DNA of 64,000 nt from SZUA-430 sp964647355 (GCA_964647355.1 CAZYGK010000008.1:3453-67452), one strand, 5' to 3'; shown: positions 6,696-15,124, counted from the first letter of the stretch. The notes: generated by a model not told the origin, from the letters alone. Program-made: numbers and translations.

Positions 6696-9122
6696 TCAGT
6701 GCGTTACGTGGCGGACCCGTTCGGTGCGGCCTGTGCGGGCGAGGGCGGTCGCAATGTTGTTGAGGCGGCCGATCGACTCGAAGACCATGTGGATCGCGCC
6801 ATTTGTGTCCAAGCTTCCCTGCGGCGCGGCAAGCGATGTCGCGCGCGCTTCGATACGATCGATCAGGTGGCCGAGGGCTGCGATATCGCCCGCGGCATCC
6901 GGCGATTGTCCGGGTGCGTCGTCCGCATCGCCATCGGGATGGGTCTCGGCAAGGTAGGCAAACAGCGATGCCGCCCGGGCGCCGACTTCCAGTGCGGAGT
7001 CGCGCAGTTCCGTCCCGTTCTTCGTGCCGGGTGCTTGCGCCCGCGAGGCTATTGCGCGCAGTTCCCCGGTGATGCCGGCGAGTTCCGTGCGCAGCGCGGT
7101 CGAGGGGCCTACCTCGGGCATATGGGCTTCGATTTCTTCGGCGTGCTGATCGAGCGCTTCACCCATGGCTCTGAGGCGTGCGGTGCGGTCGGCTCCGGCC
7201 GCTAAACTCTTAACTTCCTCCGCGAACTTGCCGAGTGCGGCCTTCAATGAGGCGGTCTGATCGGTGTGATCATGTGCGGCGTTCATCTCGGCCGCGAGAT
7301 CTTTGAGACGCGCCATGATCTCTTCGCCCGGAACATCGGCGAGCGTACGCTGAGGTACGGTCGTGAACGAGGGAGCATCGCCGCTGAAGTCCAGTGCCGG
7401 GCGTGCGTCGGTGGTTGCGAGCAGGCGCTCCTCAGTCATGCGGATCGCGAGGTCGCGGATTTCGCCACGAACGGTTTCAAGCTGACTTTGAAGCGCGCCG
7501 GCAAGGGCTTGTAACTCGTTACCCGTAGCGTTTGGCGTGGCGTCTGGGTTGGCCAGGCTGGCAGCGATCCGGTCGAGGCGCGCGATGGCGGCCGCCAGAT
7601 CGCTCGACTGGGTGTCGATTGCGGCCGACGCGCGTTTGCTCATACCGTCCGTCGCCGCACTCATGGCATGCGAGACTTCTTCGGTCTTGGCACGCAGGCT
7701 TGTCAGGTTGGCGGTCACCGCTTGTTCAAGTGCGTCGAGAGCTGCCAGTTTGCGGCTCAAGCGTTCGTCGACGAGACCGATGGTTTCAGAGAGGCGCGCC
7801 GCGAGTGTGCGGACCTTTTCCGTCGAATCCCCGGCGCCTGCCGACAGTTCGGTTAAGGACTGCGACAGCGTGGATTGGATCTGCCCGACGCTTTCGGCCG
7901 CATTCTTCAGCGTTTCGGCGGATGCGGCGATCTCGTCCGTGGCCGTTCGCGCGCGGCCGCTGATGTCGGCTGCCATCTGTGCGACTTGGCGGCGGCTGTG
8001 GTCGAATTTTTCCGTCAAGCGGTCGAGGCGTTGGATGCGATCGGCCACTGTACCGGAAAGTTCGGTGTTCGCGCTTGCGACCGAGGCGGCACCGTCGCGT
8101 AGTGTTGCGGCGGCTTCGTTGGCATTGCCGGCCGAGGCGTGGAGGTTCGCCAGCGCCTGCTCGAACTGACGCCGGTTGCCATCCTGCAGCTGGGCAAAGT
8201 CGGCGGCCGCGGTTTTCAAGGCGGTTGTCGTCTGCGTGACCTCATCGGCCAAGCGCTGCAGAAGCAGCGACGATTGACCGTCCAGCGTCAGGTGAAGTTG
8301 GCCTTTCCGGGCCAAGGTCTGCAGGGCGGTGGTTTCGGTCAGACCACGGCGAAGCTTGTCGCCCGCCCGCGCGAGAGCGCCGAATTCATCGGTGCGCTCT
8401 GTTCCCCACACGTCCTGCGCCATGGCGCCATCGCCGACCGCGTTAAGACTGCGCTCAAGCGACTTGAGAGGGTGAACGACACTCAGCTGCAGCGCGCCGG
8501 CGGCAACCAGCAGGCCAACCGCAAGCGCGCCGATTGCGGCAATGATGAACCACTGGCTCCAGTTCAGGATCACAGCGATTCCGCCGAGCTGTTTATTCTG
8601 GTCGGCGCTCGTCAAGCGATCGAGCGCGGTGCGGAGTGCGAGGTATGAGGCTTCGAGTTGCGGCACCTGCGGCAGGGTCGAAAGCTCGCCCATGGCGGCC
8701 GAGCCGCGCAACGCGGTCGAACCGGTGTCGGGCGCCGTTTGAGCAACATGAGCAAAGGCTTCGCCGACGCTTTCGGCTTCTCGTAGCGAGGCGGCGGCAG
8801 ACGGATCGCCGGCGTAAATCTTCTTCAGGCGGCCAAGGGCGCGTCCTGCCTCGATCGTTTGTTGGGTCAGCTGGACTCGTGCAGCTGCATCCCCGGTCAA
8901 CCGATAGTTGCGGTAAGTTTTGAGGAAGCCGGCGTGGCCGAGCGCTTGCTCGACGGCTGCAACGGCTTGAACGGCCTCGGGTTGCGCCGTCGCCGGGTTG
9001 CTCAATGTGCGTTGCAGTTCGCCGACATAGCCGACGAAATATGCCCCGCCGACGATCAGCAGGGCTGCAGCGATGACGGCGCCGGCGCTTAAGACGCGGC
9101 TGAACGACGATAGTGTTTGCAC
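6696..9122 (-). CDS. HAMP-domain, long coiled-coil membrane protein lacking a chemotaxis signalling tip
   Basis: An 808-residue protein with one membrane helix at about 12–33, a periplasmic helical domain, a second helix at about 191–212, a HAMP region (VHPLKSLERSL, about 213–265) and then some 540 residues of heptad-patterned helix. This is the layout of a methyl-accepting chemotaxis protein, but the highly conserved MCP hairpin tip is not found, and there is no kinase, GGDEF or phosphatase motif. It may be a scaffold or a diverged sensor. The GTG start at 9122 follows a GGGGGAAG ribosome site. It is downstream of, and on the same strand as, the TadE genes, so a link to pilus control is possible but unproven. 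Confidence 0.75.
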   Translation of the reverse strand: MQTLSSFSRVLSAGAVIAAALLIVGGAYFVGYVGELQRTLSNPATAQPEAVQAVAAVEQALGHAGFLKTYRNYRLTGDAAARVQLTQQTIEAGRALGRLKKIYAGDPSAAASLREAESVGEAFAHVAQTAPDTGSTALRGSAAMGELSTLPQVPQLEASYLALRTALDRLTSADQNKQLGGIAVILNWSQWFIIAAIGALAVGLLVAAGALQLSVVHPLKSLERSLNAVGDGAMAQDVWGTERTDEFGALARAGDKLRRGLTETTALQTLARKGQLHLTLDGQSSLLLQRLADEVTQTTTALKTAAADFAQLQDGNRRQFEQALANLHASAGNANEAAATLRDGAASVASANTELSGTVADRIQRLDRLTEKFDHSRRQVAQMAADISGRARTATDEIAASAETLKNAAESVGQIQSTLSQSLTELSAGAGDSTEKVRTLAARLSETIGLVDERLSRKLAALDALEQAVTANLTSLRAKTEEVSHAMSAATDGMSKRASAAIDTQSSDLAAAIARLDRIAASLANPDATPNATGNELQALAGALQSQLETVRGEIRDLAIRMTEERLLATTDARPALDFSGDAPSFTTVPQRTLADVPGEEIMARLKDLAAEMNAAHDHTDQTASLKAALGKFAEEVKSLAAGADRTARLRAMGEALDQHAEEIEAHMPEVGPSTALRTELAGITGELRAIASRAQAPGTKNGTELRDSALEVGARAASLFAYLAETHPDGDADDAPGQSPDAAGDIAALGHLIDRIEARATSLAAPQGSLDTNGAIHMVFESIGRLNNIATALARTGRTERVRHVTH

Positions 9123-9215
9123 GACTTCCCCCGGGAAAGCGCGGAATTTCGCGCCTTTTCGTGCCCGTGATTCGTTTCCGATTTTAAGGGAGCGCGGCGG
9201 GGGAGGGGAGTGTGA

Positions 9216-9467
9216 CTAGCCCTGTGTCATGCGGTTGCGTTCGATGCGTTCCAGAATTGCATCGGTGCGCGACATGACTGCCGCAATATGGGCGACCGTT
9301 GCATTATGAGCGGTCTGCCACGCGGTCAAATGGCGCACGAGGCCCGTGTGCAGCGCCTCAAGCTCGCCAGTTTCCTGATGCAGTGTTTGCGCGAGGTCGG
9401 GGGTGCGCTTCTTTTGTTTTTTCGATTGTGCGGTGACTTGTTTCAACGTTCTTGCTCGCGCGTTCAA
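9216..9467 (-). CDS. Hypothetical small coiled-coil protein
   Basis: Not recognised. An 83-residue reading frame with a basic N-terminus (KQVTAQSKKQKKR) followed by a helix of heptad character (LHQETGELEALHTGLVRHL). The only starts are TTG codons (9467 or 9446) without a convincing ribosome site, so it may be shorter than given or not expressed. It sits between the TadE gene and the HAMP coiled-coil gene, all on the minus strand, which suggests a possible shared operon. Confidence 0.4.
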   Translation of the reverse strand: MNARARTLKQVTAQSKKQKKRTPDLAQTLHQETGELEALHTGLVRHLTAWQTAHNATVAHIAAVMSRTDAILERIERNRMTQG

Positions 9468-9473
9468 GCGGAT

Positions 9474-9502
9474 GTGCCGCCGAAGTCTCTCTTCAGCGGC
9501 AC
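9474..9502. other. Stem-loop downstream of the TadE gene
   Basis: GTGCCGC (9474–9480) pairs with GCGGCAC (9496–9502), and the inner GAAG/CTTC extend the stem around a five-base loop after one mismatch. There is no T-run on either side, so it is not a standard intrinsic terminator. It lies 39 bases past the TadE stop on the minus strand and could attenuate read-through or protect the transcript end. Confidence 0.45.
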
Positions 9503-9540
9503 GTTAGGCGCACAAGGTAAAGAGTGCGTAAGTGCGCAAA

Positions 9541-10068
9541 CTATAGACGTTCGACTTTCGTCGAGCGGCGCGGCTTCAGGTAGAACGTATCGGACACAGT
9601 CATACCGCTGGTCAGGTATTCGCCGAACAGTGTCTGATAGTGGAAGGTCACCTCGGCCATGATGACGCTCTGGCCCGGTGAAATGATGTCCGGCATCGTG
9701 ACGGACGAACCGGGCGCGCGCGGCGCTATATTGCGTGCGTCGCTCCAGTCGACCGTTTTGTTGCCAGTGTTCGGATCGGCGACAACGGATGTAATGCGTA
9801 TTGTCGCTGAGGACGCGTCGAACGGACGCAAAACGACGTTCAGCGAGTCCAAGATGTCGTTTACCTCGGCCGTACCGATGGTGGTGTCTTGAGCGACCAA
9901 GTCCGCGGCCGACGATGCAACGTTGGCAACTTTGCGTGCGGCCAGAATGTAGTTCGCGATTTCGGACACACCAAAGAATGTGGTCAGCATTACCGGAATA
10001 ATGAGCGCGAACTCGATTGCGGCGACGCCGGTTTCCGACTTCTTGAAGTCTCTGACGACGTTCAACAT
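9541..10068 (-). CDS. TadE-like pseudopilin of the Flp pilus
   Basis: A 175-residue TadE/TadG-type minor pseudopilin. The true start is the ATG at 10068 (MLNVVRDFKK); the frame runs further upstream inside the neighbouring gene. After a basic segment comes the TadE motif, GVAAIEFALIIPVMLTTFFG, where a glycine-type prepilin cleavage precedes an E and a hydrophobic helix. The rest is an extracytoplasmic beta-rich region. It starts 12 bases after the stop of the second TadE-like gene, so the two are one operon. Such proteins are processed by the CpaA/TadV peptidase and are needed for pilus assembly. Confidence 0.85.
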   Translation of the reverse strand: MLNVVRDFKKSETGVAAIEFALIIPVMLTTFFGVSEIANYILAARKVANVASSAADLVAQDTTIGTAEVNDILDSLNVVLRPFDASSATIRITSVVADPNTGNKTVDWSDARNIAPRAPGSSVTMPDIISPGQSVIMAEVTFHYQTLFGEYLTSGMTVSDTFYLKPRRSTKVERL

Positions 10069-10079
10069 GGGTTGTACCC

Positions 10080-10631
10080 TCAGTTGGCCAGCAACGAGCC
10101 GAACGGCTCGTTGCGGAATGCGATGGATGCTTCGAGCAAGCGGTGACCGCCGGCCATATTGACGAATTGCAGGCCGACCGTAGGGGTCATGACCGGCCAC
10201 GTGTAAAACGCGCGGACGACGATCACGTCGCCCGGAGCGCCGGGATCGAACGACAGGTTGCCGGTCAGATTACCGTTGGCGTCGAGAGCGGCCGGTAGGT
10301 TCACGCCGTTGAATCCGTTGAACTTGCGAACATCGAGCCCGAGACGTGCGTCGCAGCCCAGCATCATCGAGATTTGGTTGCAGACCAGGGTGCGGAATTG
10401 AGCTTCGGTCATGCCCATCGATTGCGCCTGGCCGGTACGGATTTGGCGTGCTGCCGCAACAATACCGTTTTCGAGCGTCGTCGAGGCGAAGAAGATCAAC
10501 GCCACGTCAATGATCGCATAGAGCAGTAGGAAGAACGGCATCGCGACGAGTGCGAATTCAAGCGCGGCGGCGCCGCCGCTGGCCCTCTTGAAGCGGCTCA
10601 GCAATAGCATGGTGCGCGGTAGCAGAAGCAT
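10080..10631 (-). CDS. TadE/TadG-like pseudopilin of the Flp pilus
   Basis: A 183-residue minor pseudopilin. The open frame reaches 10748, but the ATG at 10631 has a strong AAGGAG site before it and gives MLLLPRTMLL, so that start is used. The motif GGAAALEFALVAMPFFLLLY at about residues 18–37 is the TadE-type processing site and membrane helix. The C-terminal part is periplasmic and has a Cys pair (LVCNQ, LGCDA) that could form a disulfide. It is first in a minus-strand operon with the other TadE gene and diverges from tadG across about 290 bases. Confidence 0.85.
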   Translation of the reverse strand: MLLLPRTMLLLSRFKRASGGAAALEFALVAMPFFLLLYAIIDVALIFFASTTLENGIVAAARQIRTGQAQSMGMTEAQFRTLVCNQISMMLGCDARLGLDVRKFNGFNGVNLPAALDANGNLTGNLSFDPGAPGDVIVVRAFYTWPVMTPTVGLQFVNMAGGHRLLEASIAFRNEPFGSLLAN

Positions 10632-10923
10632 CGGTCGCTCCTTCTCTTGCGGCCGCGCGGCAATCCCTCGCGGCCGAATGCGAGCAATGAGCATGTTTAT
10701 CATTGCGTCCCATGCGATGAAACAAAGGCCTGTTGTCGTGACAAACAAACTGCAAACGACCGAGATCCGCGTTCACATCTTGTTATCGATAATTGAAAGT
10801 GTCTGTGCCTCTTCTCGCTGGAGATACGCATCCTTAAGCAGTCAAGCTCACTTTCGTGCGCAAAGGTGAGAGCCCTCGAAGGGGCTTGCAACGCCGTATG
10901 GGTAAATGAAGGGAGCGAGAGCT
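10632..10923. promoter_or_regulatory. Divergent promoter region between tadE-like and tadG genes
   Basis: 292 bases with no supported gene, noticeably richer in A+T than its surroundings (around 10735–10800). It must carry the promoters for the two TadE genes on the left and tadG on the right. I cannot single out -35/-10 boxes with confidence. The only clear sites are the ribosome site AAGGAG before 10631 on the minus strand and AAGGGAG before 10924 on the plus strand. Confidence 0.5.
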
Positions 10924-12426
10924 ATGACGCACTCGATCGAGCGTAAGCCGCAAGGGTTGTTGAAGCGGTTCTTGAAGTCGCGCAGCGGTAACGTCGCGAT
11001 GATCTACGGGCTGGCGCTGCTGCCGACGATGGCCGCGGTGGGGTCGGCCGTCGATCTTACGCGCGCAATGGTCGTGAAGATGCGGCTTGGCGAGGCGCTC
11101 GATGCGGCGGGGCTGTCCGTCGGCGGCTCGATCGGCCTGACGAACGCCGAAATGACGGCCAAGGCGCAGCAATTCTTTTACGCAAACTATCCCGATAACG
11201 AACTCGGGACGGTCACGTCACTAAGCGTATCGTCGAGCGGCTACAACAATAACCTCGTAACCGTTTCAGGGACGGCACGCGTCGATACGGCTTTCATGGG
11301 CATCTTCGGTGTCAACTATTTGGATGTCGGCGTGAACGTTCAAGTGACGCGCGAGTCGAAGGGGCTTGAGATTGCCCTTGCGCTGGACAATACAGGCTCG
11401 ATGGCTTCCAACGGCAAGATCGAAGCTCTGAAGACTGCTACGAACGAGCTCATCAACATTTTGTTCGGCGACCAGAATATGCCGGCGCGCTTGAAAATGG
11501 CGCTTGTGCCGTTCTCGCAGACCGTGAGAGTGGATGCCAATCAGTTCTTGAATAGCGGGTGGATGGACGCAACTGGGCAGTCCAGCACCGCCAAGCTGAA
11601 TTTCGACAACAACAAGTATGCGTTCTCGGTTTGGGCGTCCATGAAGAACTCCAGTTGGAGCGGTTGCTTAGAGGCGCGGCCGAACGGCTACGAAGAGCTG
11701 GATACGGCGCCGACTGCCGGTACGCCGGATACGCGGTGGGTGCCCTACTTCGAACCCGATGGCCCAGACTCCAACGCCTATTCGGGTTATACGACGTATC
11801 TCAGCGACGGCACGAGCGGCAATCAGGAGACTCGTCTGCGGCGCTCGGCGAAGTACGTCAACCAAACGAAAACCAACCCGAACGCCGACTGCAATATGCA
11901 GAAGATTTTGCCGCTGACGAACAACAAGGTTCTGTTGCAGAGTTACGTGAACCAAATGGTTGCAACCGGCTATACGCATGTGGCGATCGGCGCGGGGTGG
12001 GGCTGGCGGACACTGTCACCTGCGGCTCCGTACACCGAAGGGGCACAGTACGGAGATCCCGACTGGACAAAAGCGCTCGTTCTGATGACGGACGGCCTTA
12101 ACACCGTGCAATCGAATAGCACATACCACAAGTCGACCTACACGGCTTACAACTACTTGCTGCGCAACCAGCTGGGCACGACGAACGCCGGCCAAGCGGC
12201 GACAAACCAAGACACGCGTACGGTGACGGTCTGCGACCGTGCAAAAGCTGAAGGCATTCGTATCTATTCGATTCTCCTTGAAGAGGACGCCACGACTGCG
12301 AAGAACATGATGCGCAGCTGTGCGTCGGACCCGTCGCTCTATTTCGAATCGCCCAGCGCCAGCCAGTTGCAGGGCGTGTTCCAGGCGATCGCGCAGGATC
12401 TATCGAACCTGCGCCTCAGCCAATAG
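10924..12426 (+). CDS. TadG-like pilus protein with von Willebrand factor A domain
   Basis: A 500-residue Tad-locus protein. The ATG at 10924 follows AAGGGAG and is preferred over an ATG at 10906. The N-terminus has the TadE/G-type sequence SRSGNVAMIYGLALLP (residues about 20–35) with one membrane helix. Residues from about 150 form a vWA domain: the metal-site motif ALDNTGSM (DxTGS) and, much later, VLMTDGLN; between them is a Tyr/Asn/Ser-rich insert. TadG proteins are surface- or envelope-exposed and needed for tight adherence. The metal-site residues suggest cation-dependent binding. A terminator follows directly. Confidence 0.88.
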   Translation: MTHSIERKPQGLLKRFLKSRSGNVAMIYGLALLPTMAAVGSAVDLTRAMVVKMRLGEALDAAGLSVGGSIGLTNAEMTAKAQQFFYANYPDNELGTVTSLSVSSSGYNNNLVTVSGTARVDTAFMGIFGVNYLDVGVNVQVTRESKGLEIALALDNTGSMASNGKIEALKTATNELINILFGDQNMPARLKMALVPFSQTVRVDANQFLNSGWMDATGQSSTAKLNFDNNKYAFSVWASMKNSSWSGCLEARPNGYEELDTAPTAGTPDTRWVPYFEPDGPDSNAYSGYTTYLSDGTSGNQETRLRRSAKYVNQTKTNPNADCNMQKILPLTNNKVLLQSYVNQMVATGYTHVAIGAGWGWRTLSPAAPYTEGAQYGDPDWTKALVLMTDGLNTVQSNSTYHKSTYTAYNYLLRNQLGTTNAGQAATNQDTRTVTVCDRAKAEGIRIYSILLEEDATTAKNMMRSCASDPSLYFESPSASQLQGVFQAIAQDLSNLRLSQ

Positions 12427-12447
12427 GCGAAGCGCCGCGTGCAAAGA

Positions 12448-12480
12448 GAAAGGCCCGGCATTTCTGCCGGGCCTTTTCGT
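12448..12480. terminator. Bidirectional intrinsic terminator
   Basis: AAAGGCCCGGCA pairs perfectly with TGCCGGGCCTTT around a TTTC loop, followed by a T-rich stretch on the plus strand (TTTTCG) and TTTCTCTTT on the minus strand. It lies between the convergent tadG and secretin-N-domain genes and should end both transcripts. Confidence 0.9.
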
Positions 12481-12498
12481 TTCGAGGCGACGATGCGC

Positions 12499-12984
12499 TT
12501 AGCGGCGATCGGTGGAGAGATCGGCGGACTTGCGGGTGACGTCGACTTTCTTGTCGGCGTCGTCGTACATCGGGATCATCTCGCGGTCGCCCTGCGTCAC
12601 GGTGCGCTCGCAACGCGGCGCGCATGCGAGGTTCCGCTGACCTTGCGAGCCGCGATAGATCGTGACTTGCTGAAGATTCGGCGCGCCGACGGTCACGTTC
12701 GTGTTCAGGATCTCGGCGCCTTCGGAGTCGACGGCGATGACGTTCGTGTTACCGAACATGCGGCCTTGCACGTAGATGGTATTGCTGTTGACGAGAAGCG
12801 CGTCGGCGATCAGCGGGTTGCCGACGAGCACCGTCTTGGCGGGCCGGTCGAGCTTTACGGCGGTGGTCTTTTCGTAGTCGACCCGCATGTGGCCGGGCAG
12901 GGAGGCTTCGGCGCCGTCGGCGAAGGCGCCCGGGCTGAAGGCAGCGGCTGCTGCGACGAGAAAGACGGCGCGAATTGCGGACAT
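12499..12984 (-). CDS. Stand-alone pilus assembly N-terminal (secretin-type N) domain protein
   Basis: A 161-residue exported protein with a signal peptide (AAAAAFSPGAFADG) and one domain that matches the N-terminal domain of CpaC: VDYEKTTAVKLDRPAKTVLVGNP, then ADALLVNSNTIYVQGR and GNTNVIAVDSEG. CpaC at 15124 has the same arrangement (IIVELPEDARDVLVSNP, VYVVGMKAG). The C-terminal 40 residues add a CAPRCE Cys pair. It lacks any secretin pore. It probably sits in the periplasm with the CpaC secretin, as a partner or assembly factor. It is encoded against the main locus, between tadG and flp. Confidence 0.82.
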   Translation of the reverse strand: MSAIRAVFLVAAAAAFSPGAFADGAEASLPGHMRVDYEKTTAVKLDRPAKTVLVGNPLIADALLVNSNTIYVQGRMFGNTNVIAVDSEGAEILNTNVTVGAPNLQQVTIYRGSQGQRNLACAPRCERTVTQGDREMIPMYDDADKKVDVTRKSADLSTDRR

Positions 12985-13325
12985 AACTTGGCTCCGATGG
13001 CGGTTGGATCGTCGGCCTCAAGACTGGCGGAAAGCCATTAAGGATGTCTGAACCGTTACGTGCCCTCGATTCCTCCGAATCAAACCGCGCGGTGTTTCGT
13101 TTTGAATCAACTTGCAGTCGTTATCTGCAGTCTTCGAGTTTGTCGTTACGCGTTATTAAGCACGACACTGCATTCCATCGAGTTTTACTGTTCATACGCG
13201 GTCGAATACTTCGCGGGAAAGGCTTTCTTAAGCGCGCGGCGCCTAAGCTCCCCCTGCCTACGCAAGCGGGTCGCAGAATCCGCGTGGGTAGGAGGTGTAG
13301 TGGTGTCAAATGAAGGAGGCCTCAA
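12985..13325. promoter_or_regulatory. Long non-coding region upstream of the Flp pilin gene
   Basis: 341 bases between two divergent genes. It has no convincing gene apart from a possible mini-ORF at its right end. Pilin genes are strongly transcribed, so the promoter(s) for flp and for the secretin-N-domain gene should be here, but I could not identify boxes with confidence. The right end contains two good ribosome sites, GGAGG at 13291–13295 and GGAGG at 13315–13319. Confidence 0.45.
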
Positions 13326-13329
13326 ATGA
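13303..13329 (+). other. Possible nine-codon leader ORF overlapping the flp start
   Basis: GTG at 13303 (or 13300) lies 7 (or 4) bases after a GGAGG and opens a frame of eight codons ending in TGA at 13327–13329. That stop overlaps the flp start as ATGA, and the frame runs through the flp ribosome site. This layout would couple flp translation to the leader or modulate it. It may be chance; the two nearby ribosome sites are the only support. Confidence 0.25.
13315..13319 (+). promoter_or_regulatory. Strong ribosome binding site of flp
   Basis: GGAGG within GAAGGAGGCC, six bases before the flp ATG at 13326. It fixes the start of this short gene. Confidence 0.85.
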
Positions 13330-13487
13330 GCCGCTTTGTGACTCGTTTTCTGAAAGATGAAGCTGGTGCGACCGCGATTGAGTACGGTCTGATTGCAGCG
13401 TTGATCGCGGTCGTGATCATCGGTGCGGTTACGTCGGCCGGTGGTGCGATCAACAGCACCTTCACGACGGTCGCCGGCGCTCTCTAA
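13326..13487 (+). CDS. flp: Flp/Fap family type IVb pilin
   Basis: A 53-residue major pilin subunit. It has a basic leader (MSRFVTRFLKDEAGA), the Flp motif in which E and Y follow the cleavage region (ATAIEYGLIAALIAVVII), one hydrophobic helix and a short C-terminal tail (INSTFTTVAGAL). CpaA should cleave the leader after Gly14, leaving ATAIEYG at the mature N-terminus. The pilus polymerises from this subunit with the aid of CpaF, TadB and TadC. Start is set by GGAGG six bases upstream. A terminator follows 54 bases after the stop, so flp can be made as its own abundant message. Confidence 0.95.
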   Translation: MSRFVTRFLKDEAGATAIEYGLIAALIAVVIIGAVTSAGGAINSTFTTVAGAL

Positions 13488-13541
13488 TAGAGAGCAACGG
13501 CTAGGCTTCGCGCCTCGCGCGCGGGCTTAGGTCTGGAGTTG

Positions 13542-13585
13542 AGCGCCAGTCTCGCGCGTTTGTGCGGGGCTGGCGCTTTTTCTTT
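13542..13585 (+). terminator. Intrinsic terminator after flp
   Basis: AGCGCCAG (13542–13549) pairs with CTGGCGCT (13570–13577) and is followed by a T-rich run (TTTTTCTTT). It would separate the short flp message from cpaA and later genes, allowing excess pilin. Confidence 0.85.
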
Positions 13586-13668
13586 GGGCGGCCGCGATTG
13601 CTTAACATCGCGGTAATGCCGCAGCCATAGGCTCGGCCCTCGCGTTATGCGGGGTTGAGGCGGCGATC

Positions 13669-14172
13669 ATGATCGAGTCTGTGCTTTTCGTATTGGTGGG
13701 TACGGCGATCATCGCCGGGGCGGTCTATGACGCGGCGACACTCACGATTCCCAATTGGATCTCACTGATCCTGATCGCACTGTTTCCTCTCGTCGCCATC
13801 AGCGCCGGGCTCACATGGGCCGAGGCCGGCGTACATGTCGGGATCGGGCTCGCCGCGCTTGTCGTCGGAATTCTGCTGTTTGCCGGCGGAATCATAGGCG
13901 GTGGCGATGCAAAGCTATTTGCCGCCGTATCGCTCTATATCGGCGCCACTTGGTTCGGCGCCTACGCATTTGCGGTCGCGCTCGCGGGTGGCCTCGTCGC
14001 ATGTGTTTTGATGGCGCTGCGTTGGCTCGCCGCATCGAGCTTCGGCGCGCACCTCGCGTGGTTGCAGCATTTGGTCAAGCGCGGCGCTGGTATTCCTTAC
14101 GGTGTTGCGATCGCAGCAGGCGCGCTCTTCGTTTTGCCGAGCACGCATTTGTTTCTCTCGAGTGCGCCATAG
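13669..14172 (+). CDS. cpaA: CpaA/TadV prepilin peptidase
   Basis: A 167-residue polytopic A24-family aspartic peptidase that processes Flp and the TadE-type pseudopilins at the inner membrane. The two catalytic aspartates are visible: YDAATLTIPNW at about residue 21 and GGGDAKL at about residue 83. Hydrophobic segments fill most of the rest. It lacks an N-methylating domain, as usual for this short type. It starts 181 bases after flp, past a terminator, and begins the long plus-strand pilus operon; 142 bases separate it from cpaB. Confidence 0.92.
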   Translation: MIESVLFVLVGTAIIAGAVYDAATLTIPNWISLILIALFPLVAISAGLTWAEAGVHVGIGLAALVVGILLFAGGIIGGGDAKLFAAVSLYIGATWFGAYAFAVALAGGLVACVLMALRWLAASSFGAHLAWLQHLVKRGAGIPYGVAIAAGALFVLPSTHLFLSSAP

Positions 14173-14314
14173 GTGATGGCAATTCGATCACGCCGGCGGT
14201 TAAAGCCGCACAACGTTAAATCCCTGCTTACCAAGTTAACCTTAGCTTGATGCTTCAACGATAGGAACGTCGACAAGGCCGGCGGAAACAGGTGCCGCGG
14301 CAGGAGAACGACCG

Positions 14315-15124
14315 ATGGACATGACGCGTATTCTCATACTTGTTGGCGCACTCGGCGCTGCAGGTGTGGCTGCTTTTCTCGCCCGCGGAATGATGGGTGG
14401 CGGTCAAAACCAAGCTGCGGCTGCAGAGTCGATGCAGCTGACCGAAATCATGGTCGCGGCACACGCGATCGAGGTGGGCGCGAAGATCGTTCCCGGCGAT
14501 TTGAAGTGGCAGGGCTGGCCCAAGACAGCGCTCGATCCGAGCTTCATCACGAAAGAGGCGCAACCGCAGGCGCTTGAAGACGCCGCGGAGGGCTCGGTTG
14601 CGCGCATGCAACTCGTCGCCGGCGAACCGGTTACGGTCTCCAAAGTCATCAAGGCGGATGGCGCAGGCTTTCTGGCTGCTGTGCTGACGCCGGGCAAGCG
14701 TGCGGTGGGCGTGAAGCTCTCGGCCGAAAAGGGCGCGGGCGGCTTCATTCTTCCGAACGACCGGGTCGACGTCATCATGACGCGCAAGCTGGGCAACGAC
14801 GCTTCGGGCAATCCTTCGTACCGGGCGGCGACGGTGCTTCGCGATGTGCGGGTTCTTGCGGTCGATCAAACGTCGCAAGAAGAGGGCGATTCGAAGTCGA
14901 TCGTCGGCAAGACAGCGACTCTCGAACTGACCGCGCAGCAGGCTGAAGTCGTTTCGCTCGCAGAAGCGATGGGCGACCTGTCGCTGTCGTTGCGGTCGCT
15001 GACCAACTCCGATCAGCCGACCGACGATGAAGAGATCAAAGCCTTCGGCGACGACGACGGTTCACAAGTTTCGATCTTGCGTTTTGGCGTGCCGAGCCAA
15101 GCGACGCCGGCATCTAAGGAATAA
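14315..15124 (+). CDS. cpaB: CpaB/RcpC Flp pilus assembly protein
   Basis: A 269-residue periplasmic protein anchored by an N-terminal helix (ILILVGALGAAGVAAFLARG). After it comes a SAF-like domain (EIMVAAHAIEVGAKIVPGDLKW, with MQLVAGEPVTVSKV) and the RcpC core (LTPGKRAVGVKLSAEKGAGG, FILPNDRVDVIMTR). CpaB works with the CpaC secretin in outer-membrane pore assembly. AGGAGAA precedes the ATG. The stop overlaps the first possible cpaC start by one base (TAATG), so the two are coupled. The 142-base gap before it may hold an internal promoter. Confidence 0.93.
   Translation: MDMTRILILVGALGAAGVAAFLARGMMGGGQNQAAAAESMQLTEIMVAAHAIEVGAKIVPGDLKWQGWPKTALDPSFITKEAQPQALEDAAEGSVARMQLVAGEPVTVSKVIKADGAGFLAAVLTPGKRAVGVKLSAEKGAGGFILPNDRVDVIMTRKLGNDASGNPSYRAATVLRDVRVLAVDQTSQEEGDSKSIVGKTATLELTAQQAEVVSLAEAMGDLSLSLRSLTNSDQPTDDEEIKAFGDDDGSQVSILRFGVPSQATPASKE

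Noticed and set aside
6696..9122. Calling the HAMP protein a methyl-accepting chemotaxis protein
   Set aside because: The conserved signalling hairpin is absent, so the name would overstate the evidence.
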